Below, one piece after another: positions 54,466 to 63,438 of a stretch of 64,000 bases of DNA (position 1 is its first letter; each line of letters starts with the position of its first letter). Location: positions 71,892-135,891 of the forward strand of contig CAJTXX010000001.1 of assembly GCA_910584145.1 (NCBI GenBank). Reading direction: 5' to 3'. A program made the position numbers and the translations under genes. Source of the stretch: an uncultured Eggerthellaceae bacterium. GTDB lineage: Bacteria; Actinomycetota; Coriobacteriia; Coriobacteriales; Eggerthellaceae. Under the pieces are notes generated by a model. The model searched no databases, was not told the DNA's origin, and worked only from the letters and a program-made list of their open reading frames with translations.

Positions 54466-55866
54466 TTAGAGCGCGAGGCCGTCTTCGACGTGCGCATCCA
54501 CCCAGATGGTGGCGGCCGTCATGCCGTCGTTCTGCTTGCTTATGGTGGGGTGCGGCCCGAGCCGGCTGAACACCCCTTGGAAATGCCCGTCGAACAGGTA
54601 CAGGCCGTTCATGTTGTTATAGAGCGCAGGCTCGCTCTCGACGGCGCCGTCGGGCAGCTGCGCTATGCGCGTATCGGGCGGCAGCGTCTCGGTGCGGTAG
54701 GGCTTGCAGTAACGCTGCACGATGAACGGGTAGCCCGCGCGGCCATCGGCGAAGCGCTCTATCAGGCTCTCCCATTCCCGCTGGCCGACCTCGGCTCCCG
54801 CATACACGTTGTCGGCGCCGTAGTGGTCGGTGGGCTTGATGATCCACCCGTCCTTGTTCTGGGCGATCTGCTCCAGGTTCACCTCGGAGCTGTCGAGGAA
54901 CGCCGTCATGGGCACGGTCTGCTCGATGAACGATATCTCCTCGGCGGTCAGGAACTCCTGCGTCTGGGGCTTGAAGAGCACTTGGAATATCTGCTTGTCG
55001 TGCACGATGTGCCCGGCGAAGCTGCCGATGAGCGCCACCTTCTGCGCGCGGGCCGCCTCGATCAGCGCCTGTGATGCGCTCCAGTTTTCGATCACATCGT
55101 TGGTCACCGAGCGCCGCCAGATGGCGTCGATGCGCTTGCCATCGGCGTCTTTCAGCACGCGCCCGTCGAAGCTGAGCGAGCGCACGTCGGCCACGGTGCA
55201 ATCGACGCCCGCGCGCCTGAACAGGTCGGCATACACGTGGAATTCATCCACCACGCCCATGTCCAGGTAGTCGCAGATGGCCACGCGCGGCGATGGCACG
55301 CGGCCCTCGTAGGTGCCGTAGATGTCGAGGAAGCGCCGCACCCAGGGCTCGAACAGGTCGCAGCCCTGCACCTCGTGGCGCTGCGCGAACGCCTTGAACG
55401 TCTGCGATCCTCTGATGGATGAGGTTATCTCGCGGTTCTCGTTCATGCCGGCCGAGCCGTCGCCGTTGAACTCGCAGAACTTGAGCGCGTAGTCGTCCTC
55501 GTCAAGGAAGGTATCCACGCGTGCGAACGGCAGCAGCGCCTCGTAGCCGCGAGGGATGAGGATGAGCTCCTCGAGCCGCTCGTCGAAGTCGAATGCGCGG
55601 CGGTAGCCCGGGTCGTCCAGGTAGCGCTGCATCACCTTGCAGAGCACGCCATGGGCCGTCTCGGCTGCGGTCTTCATCGCCTCGTAGGCGCGCGGCCCGA
55701 ACAGGCGCGGCACGAATGAGCTCGCCACCACCCGATGATGCACGATGGCGGTGGAAGAGGCCATGTAGGCTGCCGCCTGCCGCCGGCCGTCGATGTCGCC
55801 GTCGAGCTCGTCTAATATCTCGAAGTATTCGCGCGTATAGGTTGCGTCTTGCGCCATATCGCTCAT
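54466..55866 (-). CDS. ATP-grasp-like ligase (glutathionylspermidine-synthase-like), function unknown
   Basis: This 466-residue protein shows features of circularly permuted ATP-grasp enzymes: FCEFNGDGSAGMNENRE in the middle and GWIIKPTDHYGADNVYAG late in the chain, with SEPALYNNMNGLYL near the end. Similar genes occur in Coriobacteriia annotated as glutathionylspermidine synthase family or hypothetical. It probably joins a carboxylate to an amine using ATP, but the substrates are unknown. The ATG at 55866 has GGGAG upstream; a longer frame reaches 56184 without a ribosome site and crosses the tkt promoter. Confidence 0.6.
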   Translation of the reverse strand: MSDMAQDATYTREYFEILDELDGDIDGRRQAAAYMASSTAIVHHRVVASSFVPRLFGPRAYEAMKTAAETAHGVLCKVMQRYLDDPGYRRAFDFDERLEELILIPRGYEALLPFARVDTFLDEDDYALKFCEFNGDGSAGMNENREITSSIRGSQTFKAFAQRHEVQGCDLFEPWVRRFLDIYGTYEGRVPSPRVAICDYLDMGVVDEFHVYADLFRRAGVDCTVADVRSLSFDGRVLKDADGKRIDAIWRRSVTNDVIENWSASQALIEAARAQKVALIGSFAGHIVHDKQIFQVLFKPQTQEFLTAEEISFIEQTVPMTAFLDSSEVNLEQIAQNKDGWIIKPTDHYGADNVYAGAEVGQREWESLIERFADGRAGYPFIVQRYCKPYRTETLPPDTRIAQLPDGAVESEPALYNNMNGLYLFDGHFQGVFSRLGPHPTISKQNDGMTAATIWVDAHVEDGLAL

Positions 55867-56126
55867 CTCCGCTCCCTCGGGTCGTCCCAAGCAGTCTACC
55901 ACCCGCAGCGCGGCCTTCTGTTCTCGGCTGCGTAACGGCTGGGCCATCGCGCGCGGGAAGGCGGCAGGCCGGGCGCGCAGCAGCTCGCTCGCGGGCATCG
56001 TGCGGCGGCCTATCCGGGCAGCGCCCGCGGGCATCGCGGAGATAAGCCACGTTCCCGCCGCCGCCGCGCGCGCCATCCTGTAGAATGTCTGCCGGATGGC
56101 ATTTCTCTGTGGAAAGGCGGGTTCTT
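55867..56126. other. Intergenic region upstream of transketolase
   Basis: TAGAAT at 56081-56086 is the likely -10 for the transketolase pair, 41 bases before its GTG. The rest is GC-rich with no clear RNA structure or repeat. Confidence 0.4.
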
Positions 56127-56963
56127 GTGGGATCAGCGTCGCTCGATCAGACAGCGCGCGGGTTGCGCTGCGATGTCCTCTCAATGATAGGGGCCGCGGG
56201 CAGCGGCCACCCCGGCGGTTCGCTGTCGTGCATCGAGGTGCTGTGCGCGCTGTATTTCGGCGGCGTCATGCATCACGACCCGGCCGACCCCGGTATGGAA
56301 GGGCGCGACTGGTTCGTGCTGACGAAGGGCCATGCCGCGCCGGCGCTCTACGCGACGCTCGCGCGTGCGGGCTATCTTCCGGCTGACGAGCTGCCCACCC
56401 TGCGCAAGCTGGGCTCGCGGCTGCAAGGGCATCCCGATTCGACCCTGGTGCCGGGCGTGGAGGTGTCCACCGGCTCGCTCGGGCAGGGGCTCTCCATCTG
56501 CTGCGGCATCGCCTGCGGCCTCGCGCTCGACGGGCGCGAGGGCACCGTGTTCGCGCTCCTCGGCGATGGGGAATGCGAAGAGGGCCAGGTGTGGGAGGCG
56601 GCCATGTTCGCTGCGCACCGCAAGCTGGGCAACCTGGTTGCCATCGTCGACGCCAACGGCTTGCAGATCGACGGGCGCGTGCAGGATGTCTGCAACCCCG
56701 AGGACCTGGGCGAGAAGTTCGCCGCGTTCGGCTGGCAGGTGAGCGAGGTGGACGGCCACGATATAGAGGCGCTCATAGCGGCGCTCAACCGCGCGAAGGC
56801 ATCGGATGCGCCCGCGCCGCAGCTGGTGATCGCGCGCACGGTGAAGGGCAAGGGCGTCTCCTTCATGGAAGGCGAGGCTGGCTGGCACGGCAAGGCGCCC
56901 GATGCCGAGCAGCTCGCGTGCGCATTGCAGGAGCTGGGAGCAGGAAGCGAGGTCGCAGCATGA
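56127..56963 (+). CDS. Transketolase, N-terminal subunit
   Basis: This 278-residue half-enzyme carries the thiamine diphosphate pyrophosphate-binding part. AAGSGHPGGSLS, TKGHAAPALY and the GDGECEEGQVWEA motif followed by VDANGLQ are typical. It combines with the next gene product to form a full transketolase of the pentose phosphate pathway. GTG 56127 has AAGGCGG 6 bases upstream; the longer frame starts inside the -10 box. Confidence 0.93.
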   Translation: MGSASLDQTARGLRCDVLSMIGAAGSGHPGGSLSCIEVLCALYFGGVMHHDPADPGMEGRDWFVLTKGHAAPALYATLARAGYLPADELPTLRKLGSRLQGHPDSTLVPGVEVSTGSLGQGLSICCGIACGLALDGREGTVFALLGDGECEEGQVWEAAMFAAHRKLGNLVAIVDANGLQIDGRVQDVCNPEDLGEKFAAFGWQVSEVDGHDIEALIAALNRAKASDAPAPQLVIARTVKGKGVSFMEGEAGWHGKAPDAEQLACALQELGAGSEVAA

Positions 56964-57934
56964 GCGGCATATGCCTGGAGATGGATGCTTCGGTGAAGAA
57001 GGCGACGCGCGCGGCGTTCGGCCCCACGCTGGCTGAGCTCGCAGATGCGGGCATGCCTGTCGTCGCAGTGGATGCCGACCTGACGGGCTCCACCACCACG
57101 GCGAAGTTCGCCGCTGCGAAGCCCGAGTACGCAGACCGCCTGTTCAATTGCGGCATCGCCGAGCAGAACATGGTGGGCATAGCGGCGGGCCTGGCGCTCA
57201 CAGGGCAGATCGCCTTCACCGGCTCGTTCGCTGTGTTCGGCACGGGGCGCGCCTACGACCAGATACGCAACACCGTGTGCTATTCGCGCTTGGATGTGAA
57301 GATATGCCCCACCCATGCGGGCATCTCGGTGGGCCCCGACGGCGGCTCGCATCAGATGCTCGAGGACGTGGCTCTCATGCGCGCCATCCCCAACATGCGC
57401 GTGCTGGTGCCCGCCGACTACCACGCCGCTTGCGCGGCCATACGCCTGGCCGCCGCTACGCCGGGCCCGGTCTACATACGCATGGGCCGCGCCAGCGTGC
57501 CGCAGGTCTACAGCGCGGGGGTGGAGCTGGCGATGGGCGGCTCGTGCGCGGTGCGCGAGGGGTCCGACGTCACCATCGTGGCGAACGGCGTGGAGATCAA
57601 AGAGGCGCTCGACGCCGCCGAGGAGCTGGCAGCCCGCGGCATCGAAGCCGAGGTCATAGACGCATTCTGCGTGAAGCCTCTCGACGAGGCGGCCATCATC
57701 GCCTCGGCGCGCAAGACCGGGCGCGTGGTGGTTGCTGAGGAGCACTCCATCATGGGCGGCCTGGGGGATGCGGTGGCGCGCGCGCTCGCCGCGGAGCATC
57801 CGGTGCCGTGCGCCTTCGTCGGCATGCGCGATACCTTCGGGAAATCCGGCGAGTTCGACGAGCTGATGCGCCACTTCGGGCTGGATGCGGGAGCTATCGT
57901 GAATGCGGCGCTGGGGCTTCGCGGGGTCGCGTAA
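56960..57934 (+). CDS. Transketolase, C-terminal subunit
   Basis: This 324-residue half-enzyme carries the pyrimidine-binding and C-terminal domains. RLFNCGIAEQNMVGIAAGLAL has the conserved catalytic Glu and THAGISVGPDGGSHQ follows. Its ATG overlaps the stop of the N-terminal subunit by 4 bases. Split transketolases of this kind are common in Firmicutes, Coriobacteriia and archaea. Confidence 0.94.
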   Translation: MSGICLEMDASVKKATRAAFGPTLAELADAGMPVVAVDADLTGSTTTAKFAAAKPEYADRLFNCGIAEQNMVGIAAGLALTGQIAFTGSFAVFGTGRAYDQIRNTVCYSRLDVKICPTHAGISVGPDGGSHQMLEDVALMRAIPNMRVLVPADYHAACAAIRLAAATPGPVYIRMGRASVPQVYSAGVELAMGGSCAVREGSDVTIVANGVEIKEALDAAEELAARGIEAEVIDAFCVKPLDEAAIIASARKTGRVVVAEEHSIMGGLGDAVARALAAEHPVPCAFVGMRDTFGKSGEFDELMRHFGLDAGAIVNAALGLRGVA

Positions 57935-57940
57935 GTCTGT

Positions 57941-57946
57941 TAGAAT
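57941..57946 (+). promoter_or_regulatory. -10 box TAGAAT upstream of ftsE
   Basis: TAGAAT lies 45 bases before the GTG at 57991, just after the transketolase stop. No -35 is recognised. Confidence 0.45.
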
Positions 57947-57990
57947 CGTATCGTCTCAGTAAACGTAGGCTATTGAACGGAGCAAACACT

Positions 57991-58851
57991 GTGGCACAAG
58001 ACGCAAGTCGTCCTCGGGCTGCTCGCGCAGGGTCGAAGCATATACCCCCTGCGCATTCAGCGCGGCCCAAGTCGAAGGCTCAGTTGACATCCCAGCTCTC
58101 CCAAGCATTGCCCGTGCTCGGCGCAGATGACGTCCCGCCCACCAAGATGGGCACCCCCGTCATCACGTTCGAGCATGTGACGAAGGTCTACCCGGCCCAG
58201 CCGAACAGGCCGGCGCTCTCCGACGTATCGCTCCAGATATTCGCGGGCGAGTTCCTGTTCTTGGTGGGGCATTCCGGTTCGGGCAAGTCCACCTTCATCA
58301 AGCTGCTCACGCGCGAGATAAAGCCGACGCAGGGCCACATCTACGTGGCCGACGAGGACCTGTCCTCCATGCGCAACTGGCGCGTGCCGTACCTGCGCCG
58401 CAACATCGGCTGCGTGTTCCAGGACTTCAAGCTGCTCCCGAACAAGACCGTGTTCGAGAACGTCGCCTTCGCTTTGGAGGTCATCGGCAAGAGCAAGCAT
58501 GTGGTCAAGACGCAGGTGCCCGAGGTGCTGCGCTTGGTCGGCTTGCAGGAGAAGCTGAACAAGAAGCCCGACCAGCTCTCCGGCGGCGAGCAGCAGCGCG
58601 TGTCCATCGCGCGCGCCATCGTGAACCGCCCGCCGCTGCTCATCTGCGACGAGCCCACGGGCAACCTCGATCCGCAGACCTCCCGCGGCATCATGGACCT
58701 GCTCGAGCGCATCAACCGCACGGGCACCACGGTGCTCGTGGCGACGCACGACCGCGAGATGGTCGACAACATGCGCCGGCGCGTCATCGCGCTCGATCGA
58801 GGGCACTTGACCCGCGACCAGGATAGGGGGGTGTACGGTTTCGATGTCTAG
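57991..58851 (+). CDS. ftsE: Cell division ATP-binding protein FtsE
   Basis: This 286-residue ABC ATPase has Walker A GHSGSGKST, signature LSGGEQQR and Walker B LLICDEPTGNLD. With FtsX it controls peptidoglycan hydrolases at the division site. The ABC domain starts only at about residue 53 (MGTPVITFEHV); the preceding Arg/Ser/Pro-rich segment is unusual. GTG 57991 has GGAG 8 bases upstream, while the inner ATG 58147 lacks a ribosome site, so the extension is probably real. It overlaps ftsX by 8 bases. Confidence 0.92.
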   Translation: MAQDASRPRAARAGSKHIPPAHSARPKSKAQLTSQLSQALPVLGADDVPPTKMGTPVITFEHVTKVYPAQPNRPALSDVSLQIFAGEFLFLVGHSGSGKSTFIKLLTREIKPTQGHIYVADEDLSSMRNWRVPYLRRNIGCVFQDFKLLPNKTVFENVAFALEVIGKSKHVVKTQVPEVLRLVGLQEKLNKKPDQLSGGEQQRVSIARAIVNRPPLLICDEPTGNLDPQTSRGIMDLLERINRTGTTVLVATHDREMVDNMRRRVIALDRGHLTRDQDRGVYGFDV

Positions 58852-59758
58852 TATCGGTTACTTCTTCAAGGAGTCGTTGCAGGGCTTCGTCCGCAACCTC
58901 TCCACGGCGTTGGGCTCCATCGTCACCATATTCCTGTCGCTGCTCATCATCGGCATCTTCCTCGTGGGCGGCTCTATGATCGAGCGCCTCATGTCGTCGG
59001 TGGAGAGCGAGGTCACCATCACCTGCTATGTGGCAGATGATGCTCCCGACGCGAAGATCCAGCAGGTCATGTCGACGGTCGAGGGCATGGCTGACGTGAA
59101 GGACGTCTCCTTCACCTCGAAGGACCAAGCGCTGGAGAACTTCCGCAACTCCATGACGGCTAACCCTGAGATCCTCGATCAGCTGGACGGCGCGAACCCG
59201 CTGCCGGCTTCCATCGACGTCGAGCTCTCCGACCCGCAGTCGGTGGGCGATGTGGCTGCGGCTATCCAGGCCGACCCGGTCTACGGGCAGATCTGCGAGG
59301 ACCCTGCTGATGTGGGCGATTCGATCAAGTATGGGCAGGGCACGGTGGAGCGCTTGTTCCAGATCACGAACTACGTGCGCTACATCGGCATCGCGCTCAT
59401 CGTCATCTTGGTGTTCATCGCGCTCGTGTTCATCAACAACACCATCCGCCTGGCTATCCTCGCGCGCCGCAAGGAGATAGCCATCATGCGCCTGGTGGGC
59501 GCGTCGAACGGGTTCATCCGCGGGCCGTTCCTCATGGAGGGCGCGCTGCATGCGCTCATCGGCTCGCTGCTGGCGATGCTCGTCATACAGCTCCTGCGCA
59601 TGTTCGCCATCCCGGCGCTCCAGAACGCCATACGCTTCCTCGACTTCTCCATCGGGGACACCACCTATCTGGTCATCTATGCGACCCTGGTCATCGCGGG
59701 CCTGCTGATCGGCTTGGTCGGCTCCATGTTCGCCATGCGCCGCTACCTGAAGGTGTAG
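58844..59758 (+). CDS. ftsX: Cell division protein FtsX
   Basis: This 304-residue membrane partner of FtsE has helix 1 (~22-44), an extracytoplasmic domain (~50-170), then three helices (~178-200, ~225-250, ~275-298). FITSKDQALENF-like (FTSKDQALENFRNSM) and RLVGASNGFIRGPFLMEGALH are family features. No coiled-coil hydrolase gene is adjacent; a peptidase follows instead. Confidence 0.95.
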   Translation: MSSIGYFFKESLQGFVRNLSTALGSIVTIFLSLLIIGIFLVGGSMIERLMSSVESEVTITCYVADDAPDAKIQQVMSTVEGMADVKDVSFTSKDQALENFRNSMTANPEILDQLDGANPLPASIDVELSDPQSVGDVAAAIQADPVYGQICEDPADVGDSIKYGQGTVERLFQITNYVRYIGIALIVILVFIALVFINNTIRLAILARRKEIAIMRLVGASNGFIRGPFLMEGALHALIGSLLAMLVIQLLRMFAIPALQNAIRFLDFSIGDTTYLVIYATLVIAGLLIGLVGSMFAMRRYLKV

Positions 59759-59780
59759 ACGGGCATCCAGGAGGGGGATT

Positions 59781-61079
59781 GTGTCGACGGAGCGCCTGAG
59801 CGCCAATAAGCGGAAGAGGAGGAGGGCGACGATGCGGGAGCGCATGCGCAACCGCAAGATCGTCAACGTGCTCTGCCTCTTCCTCGCTGTGGTGCTGGCG
59901 TTCGCCGTCGGGTTCGCGGTGCGCTCGAACACGGCGCTCGTGCAGTCGCTGGGCTTCCCGGTGGATGCGCCGGTGCCGCAGGGCAGCACCGCGGGCGCCG
60001 AGAAGAGCACCTATGACGCCATATCGGAGCGCGTGGGCGAGGCCGAGGATATCCTGAAATCGTATAGCGTCGACGAGCTCGACCTGACGAAGGCCACGGC
60101 CACCATGCTCGCCGACATGCTGAAAGCCACCAACGACCCCTACGCGCAGTACTTCGACGCATCCCGCTACGAGAGCTACGTGCTGGAATCGGCCGATAAG
60201 AGCTATGCGGGCATCGGCGTGCTGTTCGGGGAATACGACGGAAGGGCCTATGCGACCGACGTGTTCACCGGTTCCGAGGCGGCTGCTCGCGGGGTCGAGC
60301 AGGGCGATTTCGTGGTGGCGATCGACGGCGATTCCAGCCACGCGTGGTCGATGACCGAGGTGGTGGGCGCGTTGAAGCGCGATGACGGGTCGGACGTGGT
60401 CATAACATGGATGCGCCCGATGAGCCTCGATGCCACCACCGGCGAGCAGTTCACCACGACGCTGGCATGCAAGGAATACGACGAGCAGAACGTATCCTCG
60501 TCGCTCGATGGCGATGTGGGCTATATCAAGGTGCGCCAGATGACCTCTGACGCAGCGACGCTCGTGCGCGATGCCGTGGCCGACCTGATGGCGCAGCAGG
60601 CGCGCGCATTCGTGATCGACGTGCGCGACAACCCTGGCGGCTATCTCACGCAGGCGCTCGATATGGCGAGCCTCTTCGTGCCGAGCGGCATCTTGGTCAA
60701 CATAGAGACGAACGACGGCACGAGCCCGCGCAACGCATCGGGCCAGCCGGCCACCGCGGCGCCTGTGGTGGTGCTGGTGAACCAGTACACCGCGGCATCC
60801 GCAGAGGTGTTCACGGCGGCGCTCGAGGACAACCAGCGCGCCACCACCGTGGGGCAGACCACGATGGGGAAGGGCTCGGTGCAGGTGGTGCGCGAGCTCT
60901 CCTTCGGCGGCGCCATCCGCTACACCGCGGCCTATTACCTGACGCCGCAGGGGCATAGCATCGCCGGTGCCGGCATCGTGCCGGATATCAGCGTGGCGAA
61001 CCCCGCGGACGACGAGAGCGACACGCAGCTGAACGTGGCGCTCGATTCAGCGCGCTCCATGATCGAGGGCGAGCGGTAA
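59781..61079 (+). CDS. S41-family C-terminal processing peptidase
   Basis: This 432-residue serine protease has an N-terminal membrane anchor (~28-48), a PDZ domain (~150-230) and the catalytic core. Catalytic Ser lies in QYTAASAEVF and Lys in MGKGSVQ. CtpA-type proteases trim extracytoplasmic proteins, including cell wall hydrolases in several bacteria. GTG start at 59781 follows GGAGGGG. It is 22 bases after ftsX, so a link to division-site hydrolase control is plausible. Confidence 0.92.
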   Translation: MSTERLSANKRKRRRATMRERMRNRKIVNVLCLFLAVVLAFAVGFAVRSNTALVQSLGFPVDAPVPQGSTAGAEKSTYDAISERVGEAEDILKSYSVDELDLTKATATMLADMLKATNDPYAQYFDASRYESYVLESADKSYAGIGVLFGEYDGRAYATDVFTGSEAAARGVEQGDFVVAIDGDSSHAWSMTEVVGALKRDDGSDVVITWMRPMSLDATTGEQFTTTLACKEYDEQNVSSSLDGDVGYIKVRQMTSDAATLVRDAVADLMAQQARAFVIDVRDNPGGYLTQALDMASLFVPSGILVNIETNDGTSPRNASGQPATAAPVVVLVNQYTAASAEVFTAALEDNQRATTVGQTTMGKGSVQVVRELSFGGAIRYTAAYYLTPQGHSIAGAGIVPDISVANPADDESDTQLNVALDSARSMIEGER

Positions 61080-61082
61080 GCT

Positions 61083-63071
61083 ATGGGCCGCACGAGGCGC
61101 ACGGCTCGGCGGCGCCCGAAGGCCTATCCGCGCGGCATCATCGAGGTCAACCGGGCGGGCTACGGCTTCGTGCGCACCGCTGAGGGCGATTTCTTCATCC
61201 CGCGCTCATGCGTCGCTGACGCTTTCGATGGCGATCTGGTGGAAGTGGCGCGCAAGGGCTCCCCGCGCCGAGGGCGCGCAGGCTCGCAGGCGGGCGACCG
61301 GCCCGAGGCGCGCGTCGTGCGCGTGCTGGAGCGCGCGCATACCACGCTCGTGGGCACCTACGAGGTGGCTGAGCCCTTCGGCATCGTCATACCCGACGAC
61401 AAGCGCATCCATCATGACATATTCACCGACCTGTCGACCCAGCCCGAGGTGGCGGACGGTGCGCTCGTGCGCGTGTGCATCGATGCTTACCCGACGCGCA
61501 AGAGCGCGGCATTCGGCCACATCATCGAGGTGCTGGGCAGCGCCGAGGATGCGCTGCTCTCCTCGGAGCGCATCATCGCGCGCAACGACCTGCGCACGTG
61601 CTTCGCAGAAGAGGCGCTCGCGCAGGCATCGGCATGCGCGGTGGATGCCGAAGGCGCCCTGTGCGACGGCTACCGGGACATCCGCGAGCGCTTCACCTTC
61701 ACGATAGACCCGGCCGATGCGAAGGATTTCGACGATGCGCTGTCGGTGGAGCGCATGGATGCTTACGAGGGGAAGCCGTGCCGGTGGCGCCTCGGCGTGC
61801 ATATAGCCGACGTGGCGCACTATGCGCTGTGGGATAGCGCGGTGGACCGCGAAGCGCGCAAGCGGGCGACCAGTGTCTATCTGGCCGACCGCGTGGTGCC
61901 CATGCTGCCCGAGGCGCTCTCTGACGACGTGTGCTCGCTGCGCCCCGGCGAAGACCGGCGCTGCATGACCGTGGATATCTACGTGGACGGCAACGGCGCG
62001 ATGGTGGGCTGCGATATGTATCCGGCCCTCATGCGCTCCGATGCGCGGCTGTCCTATGCGCAGGCGCTCGCCATGCTCAAGGGCCGCGCCGAGGGCGAGC
62101 AGGCGCTGCATGCGCGCTTGGAGGATGCGCGCGCTATCGCGAAGCTGCGCGAGGCATGGCGCGCTGCGCGCGGCGGCTTGGAGTTCTCCACGAAGGAGGC
62201 GAAGGTGCGCCTCGATGCCGACGGGCGCGCGGTGGGCGTGCATATCCGCCAGAAGGACGACGCGACCTCGCTGATAGAGGAGGCCATGATCTTCGCCAAC
62301 GAGGCGGTGGCGTCGTGGCTCGAGCAGCGCGGCCTTCCCTGCGCATACCGGGTGCATGAGCAGCCGCATGCCGATGCGCTGGAAGGCGTGGTGCGGGTGC
62401 TCGGCGAGTTCAAGTGGTTCGACCCTGCGCTGGCCGAGCGCGTCGCGGCGGGCGATGCCCATGCCATCCAGCGGGCGCTCGCTGAGGTGGAGGGCCGCAC
62501 CGAGCAGGAGCTCGTCACGTCGCTTCTGCTGCGGGCTATGACGCGCGCTGCCTACACGCCGCGCAACGCCGGGCATTACGGGCTGGGGCTCGATACGTAC
62601 TGCCACTTCACGAGCCCGATCAGGCGCTATCCCGACCTGATGGTGCACCGGCTGCTGAGAGCGGCGCTCACCGGCGCGAAGCCGCCACAGCAGATGGTGG
62701 ACCGGCTCGGGCAGCTCTGCGAGCACTGCTCGGCTGCCGAGCGCGCTGCCGAGCGCGCCGAGCGCCAGTCGCAGGAGATGAAGATGGCTGAGTACCTCCA
62801 GGGATTCGCGGGGCAGCGCTTCGATGCGGTCATATCGGGCGTGGCCACCTATGGCGTCTATGTTCAGCTGGAATGCACGGCCGAGGGCCTCGTCCCCATA
62901 CGCGACCTAGGCAACGAGTACTTCATCTTCGATGCTGCAGCGCATCTGCTGCGCGGCTCTGACACCGGGCGCATCTTCAGGCTGGGGCAGCCCGTTGAGG
63001 TGGTGCTCGCCGAGGTTGATGTGCTGGCGCCGTCGCTCACGTTCCGCCTCGCCTCCAAGAAACGCCGATAA
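61083..63071 (+). CDS. rnr: Ribonuclease R
   Basis: This 662-residue 3'-5' exoribonuclease has cold-shock-like N-terminal domains, an RNB catalytic core with the aspartates in DPADAKDFDDAL, HYGLGLDTYCHFTSPIRRYPDL near residue 500 and a C-terminal S1 domain. The basic tail is short. It degrades structured RNA in rRNA and mRNA turnover. ATG 61083 is 3 bases after the peptidase stop, so it is co-transcribed with it. Confidence 0.94.
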   Translation: MGRTRRTARRRPKAYPRGIIEVNRAGYGFVRTAEGDFFIPRSCVADAFDGDLVEVARKGSPRRGRAGSQAGDRPEARVVRVLERAHTTLVGTYEVAEPFGIVIPDDKRIHHDIFTDLSTQPEVADGALVRVCIDAYPTRKSAAFGHIIEVLGSAEDALLSSERIIARNDLRTCFAEEALAQASACAVDAEGALCDGYRDIRERFTFTIDPADAKDFDDALSVERMDAYEGKPCRWRLGVHIADVAHYALWDSAVDREARKRATSVYLADRVVPMLPEALSDDVCSLRPGEDRRCMTVDIYVDGNGAMVGCDMYPALMRSDARLSYAQALAMLKGRAEGEQALHARLEDARAIAKLREAWRAARGGLEFSTKEAKVRLDADGRAVGVHIRQKDDATSLIEEAMIFANEAVASWLEQRGLPCAYRVHEQPHADALEGVVRVLGEFKWFDPALAERVAAGDAHAIQRALAEVEGRTEQELVTSLLLRAMTRAAYTPRNAGHYGLGLDTYCHFTSPIRRYPDLMVHRLLRAALTGAKPPQQMVDRLGQLCEHCSAAERAAERAERQSQEMKMAEYLQGFAGQRFDAVISGVATYGVYVQLECTAEGLVPIRDLGNEYFIFDAAAHLLRGSDTGRIFRLGQPVEVVLAEVDVLAPSLTFRLASKKRR

Positions 63072-63095
63072 TGGCACATTGGCAGAGAGTCCGGG

Positions 63096-63124
63096 TTGAA
63101 GCGAGCATATCGCAATGCTATCAT
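63096..63124 (+). promoter_or_regulatory. Sigma-70-type promoter TTGAAG-17-TATCAT for rpmF-plsX
   Basis: TTGAAG (63096-63101) and TATCAT (63119-63124) are 17 bp apart. The leader includes a perfect hairpin CGGGCGC/GCGCCCG with a three-base loop (63150-63166) just before the AGGAGG ribosome site. Confidence 0.7.
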
Positions 63125-63188
63125 TTAGATTCCTGTGCTACGACTGGGCCGGGCGCATTGCGCCCGCGATATAGGAGGAAGTTCGAAC

Positions 63189-63368
63189 ATGGCAGTACCT
63201 AAGCAACGAATGGGCCGCATCCGCACGCATCGCCGCCGCAGCCAGCATGACAAGGTGGACGCACCTTCCAAGTCCACGTGCCCTCAGTGCGGCGAGGTGA
63301 AGCTCCCGCATCGCGTGTGCCCCAACTGCGGTTTCTACAAGAACCGCGAAGTGATCGTCACCGATTAA
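63189..63368 (+). CDS. rpmF: Ribosomal protein L32
   Basis: This 59-residue protein starts MAVPKQRMGR, with a basic N-terminal arm and a zinc ribbon formed by CPQC and CPNC, so it is the zinc-containing (C+) form. The ATG at 63189 follows AGGAGG by 10 bases. The gene precedes plsX, an arrangement conserved in many bacteria that ties lipid synthesis to ribosome production. Confidence 0.96.
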   Translation: MAVPKQRMGRIRTHRRRSQHDKVDAPSKSTCPQCGEVKLPHRVCPNCGFYKNREVIVTD

Positions 63369-63385
63369 AGACCAGACGCCGACGC

Positions 63386-63423
63386 GAGCGCACAGCCCTC
63401 GCTTCCAGCGGGGCTGCGCGCTC
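63386..63423 (+). terminator. Attenuator-like hairpin between rpmF and plsX
   Basis: GAGCGCACAGCCC (63386-63398) pairs with GGGCTGCGCGCTC (63411-63423) except for one A-C mismatch; GTTGGTTTTAT follows. It could partially terminate transcription after rpmF and so lower plsX expression. Confidence 0.6.
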
Positions 63424-63438
63424 GTTGGTTTTATAGCC

